NCBI GenBank assembly: GCA_052035955.1
Contig: JBPOHD010000070.1
Coordinates: 60,715 to 124,714 of the forward strand
DNA length: 64,000 nucleotides
Source: JAEUNJ01 sp052035955
GTDB lineage: Bacteria > Pseudomonadota > Gammaproteobacteria > Burkholderiales > Rhodocyclaceae
Direction: 5' to 3'
Numbering within the stretch: position 1 is the first letter of the stretch; each line of letters opens with the position of its first letter. The notes under the pieces were generated by a model that saw only the letters and a program-made list of their open reading frames with translations, was not told where the DNA came from and made no database searches. Position numbers and translations under genes: made by a program. Below are positions 31,882 to 40,918 of this stretch, piece after piece.

Positions 31882-32827
31882 GGCTCCGTTTCTCGTGCTG
31901 ATCCAATCGCGCCAGAAACCCCGCCAGTTCGGACGCCAAGGGTGACTCGAGTTCAAGCAATTCGCCGCTCGCCGGATGGGCGAAGGACAATTTTGCCGCA
32001 TGGAGGAACATGCGTTTGAGCCCGACTTTCTGCAAGTCCTTGTTCAGGGCGAAATCGCCATATTTGTCGTCGCCGGCCAGCGGATAGCCCAGATGGGTCA
32101 GATGGACCCGGATCTGGTGCGTGCGCCCCGTCTTGAGCTCGACCTCGACCAGGCTGAAGTTCTCCCAGCGGGCCACCAGACGGACAACGCTGTGCGCCGA
32201 CTTGCCTTCCTCCGACACGCTGACCCTTCTTTCCCCCTCCCCCGTCGTGCTCTTCAGGAGGGGTAGACGCACGTGCTGCAGGGGATTCAGCCAACGCCCG
32301 CGCACCAAAGCCAGGTAGCGCTTGGCGACCTGTCCGTCGCGGAACATGTCGTGCAGGCGCGACAGGGCGGAACGCTTTTTCGCCACGATCAGCAAGCCGG
32401 AGGTTTCGCGGTCCAGGCGATGGGCCAGTTCGAGGAAGCGGGATTCAGGACGGGAACGCCGCAATTGCTCGATGATACCGAAGCTCACTCCGCTGCCGCC
32501 GTGGACCGCCACTCCCGCCGGTTTGTCGACCACGAGCAAGACCTCATCCTCGTGGGCGATGGCAAATTCCCTTGGCGGAACGAGGGTCTTGTCCGACCGC
32601 TCGGCCGTGCGCAGGGGCGGCACCCGCACGGTATCTCCTTCGGCCAGACGGTATTCAGGACCGACGCGCCCCTTGTTCACCCGGACCTCGCCGCTGCGCA
32701 GGATGCGATAGACGTGGCTCTTCGGAACCCCCTTCGCCAAACGCAGCAGGAAGTTGTCGATGCGCTGTCCGGACGACTCCTCTCCGACTGAAAGCCAAGT
32801 CGGCGAATCTTTGCTCAAATCCTTCAT
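31865..32827 (-). CDS. rluC: 23S rRNA pseudouridine synthase RluC
   Basis: A 320-residue pseudouridine synthase that modifies positions 955, 2504 and 2580 of 23S rRNA in E. coli. An S4 RNA-binding domain is at about 17-75 ('QRIDNFLLRLAKGVPKSHVY'). The catalytic Asp is in 'AHRLDRETSGLLI', and the C-terminal 'KTGRTHQIRVHLTHLGYPL' is a family hallmark. ATG 32827. It diverges from rne across 459 bases, the same head-to-head layout as E. coli rluC/rne. Confidence 0.95.
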   Translation of the reverse strand: MKDLSKDSPTWLSVGEESSGQRIDNFLLRLAKGVPKSHVYRILRSGEVRVNKGRVGPEYRLAEGDTVRVPPLRTAERSDKTLVPPREFAIAHEDEVLLVVDKPAGVAVHGGSGVSFGIIEQLRRSRPESRFLELAHRLDRETSGLLIVAKKRSALSRLHDMFRDGQVAKRYLALVRGRWLNPLQHVRLPLLKSTTGEGERRVSVSEEGKSAHSVVRLVARWENFSLVEVELKTGRTHQIRVHLTHLGYPLAGDDKYGDFALNKDLQKVGLKRMFLHAAKLSFAHPASGELLELESPLASELAGFLARLDQHEKRSHGQAI

Positions 32828-33286
32828 TCGTAATATGATGTGCCCCGGTTTGCCGTCCCGCGACGGTGTGCCCGGCGGCCCGAAGTGGCGCCGGTGGCGC
32901 AGTCCCGGGTCGTTGCCCCACCGCCCGGCCCACGAGGCCAGAACGCAGGCGGCATTGGAATGCCCCGATCAGCGTCCGGCCCTTGCCGGCCAAATTCCGA
33001 TCCCCGGCTACCAGCAACCCGAAAGGGTATTTCGCTCGCCCGAAGGAGCGATGTTACTTGATTGCGCGCAACGCAGGCACGAACCTGCGGCGGCGGAATC
33101 CTGCGGAACCGGGTGACCAAGACCATTGTGCCCACGCTGGAATCCGACGCTGCCGACACGACATTCCGTTTGCTGACCCGGCATCACTTATGCCCCATCA
33201 ACCGCAAACCCAAACTGCGCCGCCGGTGAGCTGACCCTCGCCGCTGCGGCGTTTTGTCGTCGTGCCTCCCGCGCGCGGGAGCACAT
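32828..33286. other. rluC-rne intergenic region; probable long rne 5' leader
   Basis: 459 bases without a convincing gene. Short open frames occur on both strands but have no recognisable protein features. The right part holds two GC-rich hairpins close to rne: CGCCG-CTG-CGGCG followed by TTTT (about 33238-33254), and the palindrome 33266-33281 over the ribosome-binding site. No confident sigma-70 promoter was found; the only AT-rich patch is 'cgtaatatgatg' at the rluC end. In enterobacteria the rne leader is of similar size and mediates feedback control by RNase E, so the same may hold here (inference). Confidence 0.6.
33266..33281 (+). promoter_or_regulatory. Palindrome sequestering the rne ribosome-binding site
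   Basis: CTCCCGCG directly followed by CGCGGGAG is a perfect 16-base palindrome. Its last five bases, GGGAG, are the rne Shine-Dalgarno, five bases before ATG 33287. In RNA the hairpin would hide the site, giving a handle for translational control or RNase E cleavage. Confidence 0.6.
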
Positions 33287-35983
33287 ATGAAACGCATGCT
33301 GTTCAATGCGACGCAGGCCGAGGAACTCCGCGTCGCGATCGTCGATGGCCAGAAACTGATCGACCTCGACATCGAATCGGCCGCCAAGGAGCAACGCAAG
33401 AGCAACATCTACAAGGCGGTCATCACCCGCCTCGAGCCCAGCCTCGAGGCCGCCTTCGTCGATTACGGCGCCGACCGCCATGGTTTCCTGCCGTTCAAGG
33501 AAGTTGCCCGGGCCTATTTCCGCTCCGATGTGGACGCAGGGCGCGCCAAGATCCAGGACGCCCTCAAGGTGGGTCAGGAACTGATCGTCCAGGTTGAAAA
33601 GGACGAGCGCGGCAACAAGGGCGCGGCCCTGACCACCTTCATCTCCCTGGCCGGCCGTTACCTGGTCCTGATGCCCAACAACCCCCGCGGCGGCGGCGTT
33701 TCGCGCCGCGTCGAGGGCGAGGAGCGCCAGGAACTCCGTGAGGTGATGGACCAGCTGGACGTGCCCGGCGGCATGAGCCTGATCGCCCGCACCGCGGGCA
33801 TCGGCCGCACCGCCGAGGAACTGCAGTGGGACCTCAACTACCTGCTGCAGCTCTGGCGGGCCATCGAGGGGGCCGCCCAGGGCCAGACGGGCGCTTTCCT
33901 CATCTACCAGGAATCCAGCCTCGTCATCCGCGCCATCCGCGACTACTTCCAGCCCGAGATCGGCGAAATCCTGATCGATACCGACGACATCTTCGAGCAG
34001 GCCCAGCAGTTCATGGCCCACGTGATGCCGGGCAACGTCAATCGGGTCAAGCGCTACCGGGACGACGTGCCGCTCTTCTCCCGTTTCCAGATCGAGCACC
34101 AGATCGAGTCCGCCTATTCGCGGCAGGTCACCCTGCCCTCCGGCGGCGCCGTGGTCATCGACCACACGGAAGCCCTCGTCTCCGTCGATGTGAACTCCGG
34201 CCGCGCCACCAAAGGGGCCGACATCGAGGAAACCGCCCTGCGCACCAACCTGGAAGCCGCCGACGAAGTGGCCCGCCAGCTCCGCCTGCGCGACCTGGGC
34301 GGCTTGATCGTGATCGACTTCATCGACATGGAGTCGCAGAAGAACCAGCGCGAGGTCGAGACCCGGCTGCGCGATGCCTTGCACCATGACCGGGCCCGTG
34401 TCCAGATGGGCAAGATCAGCCGTTTCGGCCTGCTCGAGCTTTCCCGCCAGCGCCTGCGCCCGGCCCTCGCCGAAACCAGCTACATCACCTGCCCGCGCTG
34501 CACCGGCACCGGCCATATCCGGTCCACCGAATCGGCCGCCCTGCACATCCTGCGCATCCTGGAAGAGGAGGCGATGAAGGAGAACACCGGCGCCATCCAC
34601 GCCCAGGTGCCGGTGGATGTCGGCACCTTCCTGCTCAACGAAAAGCGCGTGGACATCGCCCGCATCGAGGTGCGCCATCGCATCAACCTGGTCATCGTGC
34701 CCAACCGGCACCTGGAAACGCCGCAGCAGGAAATCGTTCGGCTCCGCCACGATCAGTTGAACCAGGAGGGTATCGCCCTGGCCTCCTACCAGATGGCCGA
34801 GAAAGCCGAGAAGGCCGTCGAGGAAGCCAACTACCAGCCGCCATCCGCCCAGACGGAGGCCAAACCCGCCAAGCCGGAGGCGGCGGTCAAGGGCATCACG
34901 CCCGACCAGCCCGCCCCCATCGTCGAGCCCAAGCCCCAGCCCGTCGCAGCGGCGCCGGCTGCTCCCGCCAAGCCCGGCATCATGGCCCGCATCATGGCCT
35001 GGTTCGCCGGCGAAAAGAAGGAAGAGCCGCCTGCCGCCAAGCCCGCCGAAGCGCAAAAGTCCGAGCGTCCGCGGCGCGAGCGCGGCGAGCGACGCGACGA
35101 GGGTCGCCGCGACGATCGCCGGGGCGGACGTGGCCGCCGCGAGGAACGCGAGGATCGCCCGCCCCGGGAGGCTGGCGAGCGCAAGGACCGTGGCGAACGC
35201 GGCGATCGGGGCGAACGCGCCGACCGTGGAGAGCGCGGCGAGCAGCGCCCGGAACGCGATCGCCAGCCGCCGCGTCGCGAAGAAGGAGGCGAGGCCCCAC
35301 CGCGTGAAGGACGTCGCCAGCGCGGCGAGCGCCAGGATCGCCCGCCACGGCAGCCGAAGGGCGAGGCCCAGGCGGCGACGGCGGATGCCCAGACACCGAT
35401 CGGGGGCGAAGGCGCCCCGGTGGTCGAAAACGGCCGACCGGACCAGGAGGGCGGTGACAACCGTCGTCGCGGCCGCCGCGGTCGCGGCCGCGGGGACAAA
35501 CGCGGCGACGAGGCGGCAGTGAACGCCGGACCGGAGGGTCCGGCGAACACCGAAGCGGTTCCCGAGGCGGCAGCCCCCGTGGCCACCCCCGCCGTGACGC
35601 CCAAACCCATGCCCTGGCCGGTGCCGCAACCCATCGTCACGGCTGCGCCTGCCCCGGTGGCCCAAGTTGCAGTCGCCGCGGCGACGCCGGACGAGGTTGA
35701 GCACGCGGAAGCGGCCCCGCCGGCCACAGGAGCGGCCGTGCCTGCAACATCGCCGGAAACCGCGACAGCATCGACCGCCGCCCCGGCCCCCCGGCCCGCC
35801 GCCGCCCCCATCGACCTGTCCGCCAACCTGGAACAGGCGGGGCTGGTCATGATCGAGACTCAGGGCAAGGCGGCCGCCTTGCCTGTCGCGGAGCCTGCGC
35901 CTGTCCTCGGACGTAAGCCCAAACCCGCCGTCGTGGTCACCGAGGAACCGCTGCAGATGGTGGAAACGACGCGTCAGACCTGA
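33287..35983 (+). CDS. rne: Ribonuclease E
   Basis: An 898-residue endoribonuclease and degradosome scaffold. The catalytic half has an S1 domain at about 38-120, metal-binding Asp301 ('VSVDVNSGRATKG') and Asp344 ('LIVIDFIDM'), and the zinc-link cysteines C402/C405 ('CPRCTGTG'); these match E. coli D303/D346/C404/C407 with a two-residue shift. Near 563-577, 'GIMARIMAWFAGEKK' looks like the amphipathic membrane-targeting helix. An Arg/Gly/Glu-rich RNA-binding tract at about 590-740 contains repeated 'RGER' units, and an Ala/Pro-rich tail ends the protein. ATG 33287 ('MKRMLFNATQAEELRVAIV') is the homologous start. Confidence 0.97.
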   Translation: MKRMLFNATQAEELRVAIVDGQKLIDLDIESAAKEQRKSNIYKAVITRLEPSLEAAFVDYGADRHGFLPFKEVARAYFRSDVDAGRAKIQDALKVGQELIVQVEKDERGNKGAALTTFISLAGRYLVLMPNNPRGGGVSRRVEGEERQELREVMDQLDVPGGMSLIARTAGIGRTAEELQWDLNYLLQLWRAIEGAAQGQTGAFLIYQESSLVIRAIRDYFQPEIGEILIDTDDIFEQAQQFMAHVMPGNVNRVKRYRDDVPLFSRFQIEHQIESAYSRQVTLPSGGAVVIDHTEALVSVDVNSGRATKGADIEETALRTNLEAADEVARQLRLRDLGGLIVIDFIDMESQKNQREVETRLRDALHHDRARVQMGKISRFGLLELSRQRLRPALAETSYITCPRCTGTGHIRSTESAALHILRILEEEAMKENTGAIHAQVPVDVGTFLLNEKRVDIARIEVRHRINLVIVPNRHLETPQQEIVRLRHDQLNQEGIALASYQMAEKAEKAVEEANYQPPSAQTEAKPAKPEAAVKGITPDQPAPIVEPKPQPVAAAPAAPAKPGIMARIMAWFAGEKKEEPPAAKPAEAQKSERPRRERGERRDEGRRDDRRGGRGRREEREDRPPREAGERKDRGERGDRGERADRGERGEQRPERDRQPPRREEGGEAPPREGRRQRGERQDRPPRQPKGEAQAATADAQTPIGGEGAPVVENGRPDQEGGDNRRRGRRGRGRGDKRGDEAAVNAGPEGPANTEAVPEAAAPVATPAVTPKPMPWPVPQPIVTAAPAPVAQVAVAAATPDEVEHAEAAPPATGAAVPATSPETATASTAAPAPRPAAAPIDLSANLEQAGLVMIETQGKAAALPVAEPAPVLGRKPKPAVVVTEEPLQMVETTRQT

Positions 35984-36004
35984 CGCGCGTTTCCCGGCGT
36001 CAGG

Positions 36005-36036
36005 AAGCCCGGCGACCGAAAGGCGCCGGGCTTTTT
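36005..36036 (+). terminator. Intrinsic terminator after rne
   Basis: GCCCGGCG (36007-36014) pairs perfectly with CGCCGGGC (36024-36031), followed by TTTTT. It lies 23 bases after the rne stop and before the convergent phosphatase gene. Confidence 0.88.
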
Positions 36037-36052
36037 CACGGGGACCGAGGTC

Positions 36053-36544
36053 CTACCGACGATAGCGGTCGATCAATCCCCGAGCTGCCGCTTCAGCCAG
36101 GTCCAGGACTTGCTCGAAACCCTCGGCGCCGCCGTAGTAGGGATCGGGCACCTCGCCGACATCGACGCCTTCAGCATAGTCCAGGTAGAGTCCCAGCTTC
36201 TCCCGGTACTCGGGAGGACAGGCCCGCCGCAACAGCGCCAGGTTGTTGCGATCCATGGCCAGGATCAGGTCGAAGCGGATGAAGTCCGACTCCCGGACCT
36301 GCCGTGCCCGCAGGCGCGACAGGTCGTAACCGCGTCTGGCGGCGGCCTCCTGGGTCCGCAGATCGGGCGGCTCGCCTTCGTGATAGCCGTGGGTGCCCGC
36401 CGAATCCAGCTCGAACCGGTGCTCCAGCCCCTCCAGGGCGATCATCGTCCGCAGCACCCCCTCGGCCGTCGGCGAACGGCATATGTTGCCCATGCACACC
36501 AGCAGAATCTTCGTCTTCTCTTCGTAGCCCATCACGCCGCGCAA
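36053..36544 (-). CDS. Low-molecular-weight protein-tyrosine phosphatase
   Basis: A 163-residue cytosolic phosphatase. The P-loop is 'VCMGNICRSP' with nucleophile Cys17 and Arg23, and the general acid is Asp134 in 'VPDPYYGG'. The substrate is unknown; such enzymes often act on tyrosine kinases of polysaccharide export, none of which lies nearby. I kept TTG 36544, which has GAGGA seven bases upstream. ATG 36532 is an alternative without a Shine-Dalgarno. It is monocistronic here, convergent with rne and 84 bases downstream of the M1-like peptidase. Confidence 0.92.
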   Translation of the reverse strand: MRGVMGYEEKTKILLVCMGNICRSPTAEGVLRTMIALEGLEHRFELDSAGTHGYHEGEPPDLRTQEAAARRGYDLSRLRARQVRESDFIRFDLILAMDRNNLALLRRACPPEYREKLGLYLDYAEGVDVGEVPDPYYGGAEGFEQVLDLAEAAARGLIDRYRR

Positions 36545-36628
36545 TCAGGATTCCTCAAGGCCCGCTTCCCTCGGCAGGGACCGCCCTTCCACCGATTATG
36601 CCGTAGCGTGCGGGGTTCCGCGCCAATC

Positions 36629-38689
36629 TCAATCGGCCGCGGGGCGCACCGGCAGGAGCCGCCCGGGCGCCGGCCAGACACCCCGGTCCGCGGCACGGCT
36701 GCCTTCGAACACCAACCAGCTCTGGGCACCGTAGTGGGGCAAAGGCCTCATGAGTTCGCGCAGGGCCACGGCATCGCGGGCGGAAATGACCGCGACGGGA
36801 GCGGCATCGCCAGCGGCATCCTGCCATATGGTCCATGCCTGCGCGCTGCCCCGGGAGAGCGAGGGCGGTCGCGCTGGCAGTCCCAGCCGGGAAAGGAGGG
36901 CATCGACCTCCCGGTGGATGCCGACGATCAGCATGGGTTCGCCCCCCCGCGCCGCCTCGTCCGCTTCCCGGGGCGACGCTTCGATCAGCCGCCGGGCCAG
37001 GGCCCGGGCGGCGTCGGCCGCATCGCCGGCCCCGGCGGCCACCACGAGCCGGGAAACGGGCGCGACGATCCACTGCCGCAGGATGGGCGGAAGTTGCGCC
37101 CTGTCCAGGCGCCGCCACAATCGCAGTTCCGGATCCAGGCGCACGCCGTCCGCCTGGCCCCTGACCGGCAGCAGGACCGTCTCGCGGACCTTGTCCAGGC
37201 TCACCTGGAAGGAACGGACCTCGCTGCCGGAAACGACTTCGATCGGCACCCGTACGGCATAGGGCGGAGTGGCCTGTTCCAGTGCAATCCGCATCCCGTC
37301 CTTGCCCTGCACCGCGTCGGCGATTCGGATCCGCGGCCCACCGGAACGATTGAGCCACTGGTCGAAGAAAAGCCGCAGGTCTCGCCCTGAAGCCCGCTCG
37401 AAGTCGGCTCGCAGGTCGGACCAGGATGCCGTTCGGAACTTGCGCTGGGACCAGAAGCGACGAATGCCGGCCTGGAAGACCTCGGGGCCGAGAAGGTCCC
37501 TCAACATCACGAAGAACATGGCGGCCTTCCCGTAGCCGACCGCCGCCGCCGCACCGTGGGTCCGCGAACGAAATCCGGACAAGGTCTGCCGGTCATCCTC
37601 CGGCAGGGAAGAAAAATTCCTCAGCCAGGACAAACGCATTTCCCCTGCGGCAACCGGCGATTCACCTTCCTTGTAGGCATAGTCGGCCATGAAGGTGGTC
37701 AGCCCCTCGGACCAGTTTCCCTTTTCGTAGTCCACGTAGACCCCGTTTCCCCACCAGTTGTGCAGGACTTCGTGGCCGAGGGAAGTGGCGCGGATGAAGG
37801 GAAGTCGGAGGACCTCGGCGCCGAGGTAGGTCAGTGTCGGCATGCCGAAGCCCGTCGGTAGCGGGCTGGCCACCACGGAAAACTCGGTGAAGGGATACGG
37901 GCCAATCTCTTCCGAATAGCGCCGGACGTAACGGGCGGAGTCCTCGAGGTAGCCGTCCGCCAGGCTCTCCATGCCGGCAAGGAAATAGGTGCGCAACCGA
38001 AGTCGATCCGACCCGGGCCGGTCGACCATCCTTTCCCGGACAACATAAGGCCCGGCCATCAGATCGATGCCGTCGGCCGGGTGCTGGAATTCGAAGGAAG
38101 CCCGGTACCTCCGCCCCGCGCCGGCCGGCAGTTCCTCGCGCAGCAGGCGTCCCGCCACCAGGCCCCGCTGGTCGGCCGGCAGGCTCAGGTCCACCTGATA
38201 GGTAAACAGGCGTCCCGGGCGCGGGTACCAGGCCGCGCCGTCGTGCAGAAAGCTGCCTTCAGGGGAAGCCATGGGGGGCATGCGACGCAGGACGCCCCGA
38301 TGATCGAGCGCCCGGTCGAGGACAGGGAGGGTGCCCGCATAGTCCAGTCGCAAGCGCCCTTTTGCTGGCGCCGTCACCTGCCAGATGCGATAGGGACCGT
38401 CCCTCGCGACCGCTTCCGCCTTCAATGCCCGGTCATCGACCGCCGCTGCCGTCACTGCCAGGGCTTCGTGCAACTCGAACTGGAAATCCCGGGCGTCCAG
38501 GTCGATCAGGGCGACGGCCGAGAATTGGCGGGTTTCGGGATTCAGGTCGACGGCAAGGTGGATCCGTGGCGCTACCGCACCCGCGACCAGGTGCCAGGAC
38601 ACCAGCGCGATCCCCAGGAGCAGCCTCGACGCCGCCCGCAGGAACGCTGGCCCCGCCGTCCCCACCGGCCAGAGCGACCCGTTCCTCAC
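36629..38689 (-). CDS. M1-like zinc metallopeptidase, exported
   Basis: A 686-residue protein with an N-terminal signal or anchor segment (about 18-40). A beta-rich domain precedes a gluzincin catalytic domain with 'HEVLHNWWGN' (zinc His306/His310, Glu307). The third ligand is probably Glu328 ('GNWSEGLTTFMADY'), which puts 17 rather than the usual 18 residues between His310 and Glu328. The exopeptidase GAMEN motif is replaced by 'GFGMPT', so amino-peptidase activity is uncertain. About 150 C-terminal residues ('LRQWIVAPVSRLVVAAGAG' onward) form an extra domain I do not recognise. GTG 38689 follows GGGAAG. It is 20 bases after the ChaN-like gene. Confidence 0.8.
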   Translation of the reverse strand: MRNGSLWPVGTAGPAFLRAASRLLLGIALVSWHLVAGAVAPRIHLAVDLNPETRQFSAVALIDLDARDFQFELHEALAVTAAAVDDRALKAEAVARDGPYRIWQVTAPAKGRLRLDYAGTLPVLDRALDHRGVLRRMPPMASPEGSFLHDGAAWYPRPGRLFTYQVDLSLPADQRGLVAGRLLREELPAGAGRRYRASFEFQHPADGIDLMAGPYVVRERMVDRPGSDRLRLRTYFLAGMESLADGYLEDSARYVRRYSEEIGPYPFTEFSVVASPLPTGFGMPTLTYLGAEVLRLPFIRATSLGHEVLHNWWGNGVYVDYEKGNWSEGLTTFMADYAYKEGESPVAAGEMRLSWLRNFSSLPEDDRQTLSGFRSRTHGAAAAVGYGKAAMFFVMLRDLLGPEVFQAGIRRFWSQRKFRTASWSDLRADFERASGRDLRLFFDQWLNRSGGPRIRIADAVQGKDGMRIALEQATPPYAVRVPIEVVSGSEVRSFQVSLDKVRETVLLPVRGQADGVRLDPELRLWRRLDRAQLPPILRQWIVAPVSRLVVAAGAGDAADAARALARRLIEASPREADEAARGGEPMLIVGIHREVDALLSRLGLPARPPSLSRGSAQAWTIWQDAAGDAAPVAVISARDAVALRELMRPLPHYGAQSWLVFEGSRAADRGVWPAPGRLLPVRPAAD

Positions 38690-38709
38690 GACGCTGCTTC
38701 CCGCTGCAT

Positions 38710-39921
38710 TCAGGGCCTGGCCGGGAACTTCACCACGATCTCCAGCGTCGCCTCGCCCCGCCTGACCTGCATCGGGAGCCAGGTCCCGTCGGGTTGAAGC
38801 CGCACCGCCTGGATCACGGACGGAATCCGCTTCACCGGACTGCCGGCGACCATGAGCACCCGATCCCCCTTGGCCAGGCCCGAACGGTCGGCCAGGCTGC
38901 CGGCCGTCACCTCCGCGATGCGCACGCCGCCATCCGCCTCTTCGAGTGCGACGCCCAAGCGAGGAGGTTCGTGCACGAAGGGGGCCGGCTGGGGCACGGC
39001 AAAGACGGCATCGGCGAGCCCCGCCTTGACGATGCGGCAATCGACGGCCACCGGCATCGGCAGCAGGCTGCCGACGTTCCGGACGCCCAGTTCGCGCAGT
39101 TGGTGGGGTACGCCGTATCCGTTGCGAATATGCCCGGCGCCCACGATGCCGACCACCAGAGGCCGTTCCCCGGCCCCCGAAGCGCGGCGCGCCAGGACTT
39201 CGGCCATGGCCCGGTCCCAGGTCTGCTGCGACTCGACGAAATACCGGAAGGCAGGATCGCCGCGGGACGGCGGCCTGGCTTCCTTGCCCTCCCGCCCGCG
39301 TCGCACCCCATGCTCGCGATAGACCTCGAACAGGAAGTCCCGATAGGCATCCGTCGCCGGCGCGGCGCGACCGACGCCCTCGCGCTGGTCCTCCGGCACG
39401 GCATCCCATCCCTTCTCCGCAATGGCCTCGGTGAGTTTCCCTTCCACGTTGAGGGCCAGCATCGGGATACGGTTCAGGCGGGCGAACTCGAACAGGGGAA
39501 GGTAAAGCTCGGGCGGCAGTTTCCAGACCTTGTCCCACTCGCTCTGGCGCAGGAACTCCCGGGTGCTCAGTTCGCCCGCCACCCAGCGATCGAGCACCGG
39601 TTGCAGGCGGCGCGGAAACATCTCGAAGCCGACGACCATCGTCGGCCGGCGGGCATGCAGGGCGGCCAGGGTCTGCAACTGCCAACGGTGGTGATCGGCG
39701 TCGTCGTGCTGCTCCCCGAGCAGCACAACGTCACGGGCCGCCGCCGCGGCGATCACTTCCGCGGCATTGACTCGGCGCGGCTTCTCTCCCTCCAGCAGGG
39801 CCCAGGTGGCCGGCTCCAGGCAATTGCCGGCCGGTTTTTCCGGGGCGGCCGCAAGGATGCCGTAGCCCGTTCCGGCACCTATCATCAATCCGAGCAGCAG
39901 GCGAAGCCGTTTCCAGGTCAT
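38710..39921 (-). CDS. ChaN-family haem-binding-like protein with C-terminal PDZ domain
   Basis: A 403-residue exported protein. The N-terminus is hydrophobic (about 8-28), but no clear lipobox is seen ('KPAGNC' precedes the first Cys). Residues about 50-280 match the ChaN/DUF399 domain: 'VVLLGEQHDDADHHRWQL', 'MVVGFEMFPR', 'RFYFV'-like 'FRYFVESQQTWD', and 'VVGIVGAGHIRNGYGVP'. ChaN of Campylobacter binds cofacial haems. A PDZ domain at about 310-400 ('VTAGSLADRSGLAKGDRVLMV') is an addition that E. coli-type ChaN lacks. I took ATG 39921; the frame continues upstream without homologous sequence. The M1-like peptidase gene follows, so the two may cooperate. Confidence 0.85.
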   Translation of the reverse strand: MTWKRLRLLLGLMIGAGTGYGILAAAPEKPAGNCLEPATWALLEGEKPRRVNAAEVIAAAAARDVVLLGEQHDDADHHRWQLQTLAALHARRPTMVVGFEMFPRRLQPVLDRWVAGELSTREFLRQSEWDKVWKLPPELYLPLFEFARLNRIPMLALNVEGKLTEAIAEKGWDAVPEDQREGVGRAAPATDAYRDFLFEVYREHGVRRGREGKEARPPSRGDPAFRYFVESQQTWDRAMAEVLARRASGAGERPLVVGIVGAGHIRNGYGVPHQLRELGVRNVGSLLPMPVAVDCRIVKAGLADAVFAVPQPAPFVHEPPRLGVALEEADGGVRIAEVTAGSLADRSGLAKGDRVLMVAGSPVKRIPSVIQAVRLQPDGTWLPMQVRRGEATLEIVVKFPARP

Positions 39922-40088
39922 GGTGGTTCTGGCCAAGAATACCGACAAAGGGATGGGCTTCCGCAGCCCACCAACGGAGGAAGACCGCCATCCGGCGGAA
40001 GCACCGCCGATGGACACTCTACCGGAAGTGCCCGGCGAATGCCCTTGCCTCCCCGCGTAGAATCGGCCTATCCATGGAAGGGGCAATG

Positions 40089-40850
40089 ATGGAATCTAAC
40101 GAACTGAAGGACAAGTCAGTCATCGTAACCGGGGGCGGATCCGGCATCGGGGCCGCCTGCGCGCGCGCCTTGGGCGCGGCCGGAAGCCGGGTCCTCGTGG
40201 CGGACCTGGCGCCCGATGGGGCGAAGGCGGTGGCTGCAGAAATCGTCGCCGCCGGAGGAACCGCCGTCGGGATGCAGGTCGACGTCACCTCGGCGGCGGA
40301 TGTCGACGCCATGGTGGGACAGGCCCTCGAGAGATTCGGATGCCTCGACGGCGCGGTAAACAACGCGGGCATCGCGATGGCGCCCCTCGCCGCCGCCGAC
40401 GTGCCGGAAGCCGACTGGTTGCGCATCGTCGACGTCAACCTCAACGGCGTCTTCCGATCGATGGCCGCCGAGGTCCGCGCCATGCTTCCGGCCCGGAAAG
40501 GGGCCATCGTCAACATCGCCTCGGTGCTCGGCATGGTCGGTTCCGCCGGCCTCGCGCCCTACGTGGCCTCCAAGCACGGCGTCATCGGCCTGACCCGGGC
40601 CGCCGCCCTCGACTATGCCCGCAAGGGCCTGCGCATCAACGCCGTCTGCCCCGGCTACATCGACACGCCGATGATCCATGCCGGCGAGGGCTGGGCCGAG
40701 CGGGAGGCCTATCTCACCCGGCTGCACCCCATGGCCCGGCTGGGTCGCGACGCCGAGGTGGCGGAACTAATCCTCTTCCTGCTTTCCGACCGGTCGGGAT
40801 TCATGACCGGCGGCGTGCATGCGGTGGATGGGGGCTACACCGCCTGGTGA
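40089..40850 (+). CDS. Short-chain dehydrogenase/reductase
   Basis: A 253-residue classical SDR. The cofactor motif is 'VTGGGSGIGAACARAL' (about 14-29), with an Asp near the end of strand 2 ('VLVADLAP') favouring NAD over NADP. 'NNAGIAMAPL' follows. The catalytic Ser-Tyr-Lys is in 'NIASVLGMVGSAGLAPYVASK', and 'GVHAVDGGYTAW' is the C-terminal signature. Several in-frame ATGs exist (40074, 40086, 40089); GGAAGGGG lies five bases before 40089. The substrate cannot be told from sequence. It is divergent from the ChaN gene and convergent with frnE. Confidence 0.9.
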   Translation: MESNELKDKSVIVTGGGSGIGAACARALGAAGSRVLVADLAPDGAKAVAAEIVAAGGTAVGMQVDVTSAADVDAMVGQALERFGCLDGAVNNAGIAMAPLAAADVPEADWLRIVDVNLNGVFRSMAAEVRAMLPARKGAIVNIASVLGMVGSAGLAPYVASKHGVIGLTRAAALDYARKGLRINAVCPGYIDTPMIHAGEGWAEREAYLTRLHPMARLGRDAEVAELILFLLSDRSGFMTGGVHAVDGGYTAW

Positions 40851-40918
40851 GGGCCGACGTTCCCGCCGCGCGCCATCGGCTCGGCGCGCCCTCCGGAAAT
40901 TCGCGGCGAACAAACGAC

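Noticed and set aside
33188..35704. Long open frame on the reverse strand opposite rne
   Set aside because: It is antisense to a well-supported rne; its Gly/Leu/Ala-rich, motif-free translation is what high-GC third positions produce.
38690..39685. N-terminal extension of the M1-like peptidase frame across the ChaN gene
   Set aside because: The extension is Arg/Gly-rich, covers a conserved ChaN protein in another frame, and the GTG at 38689 precedes a proper signal sequence.
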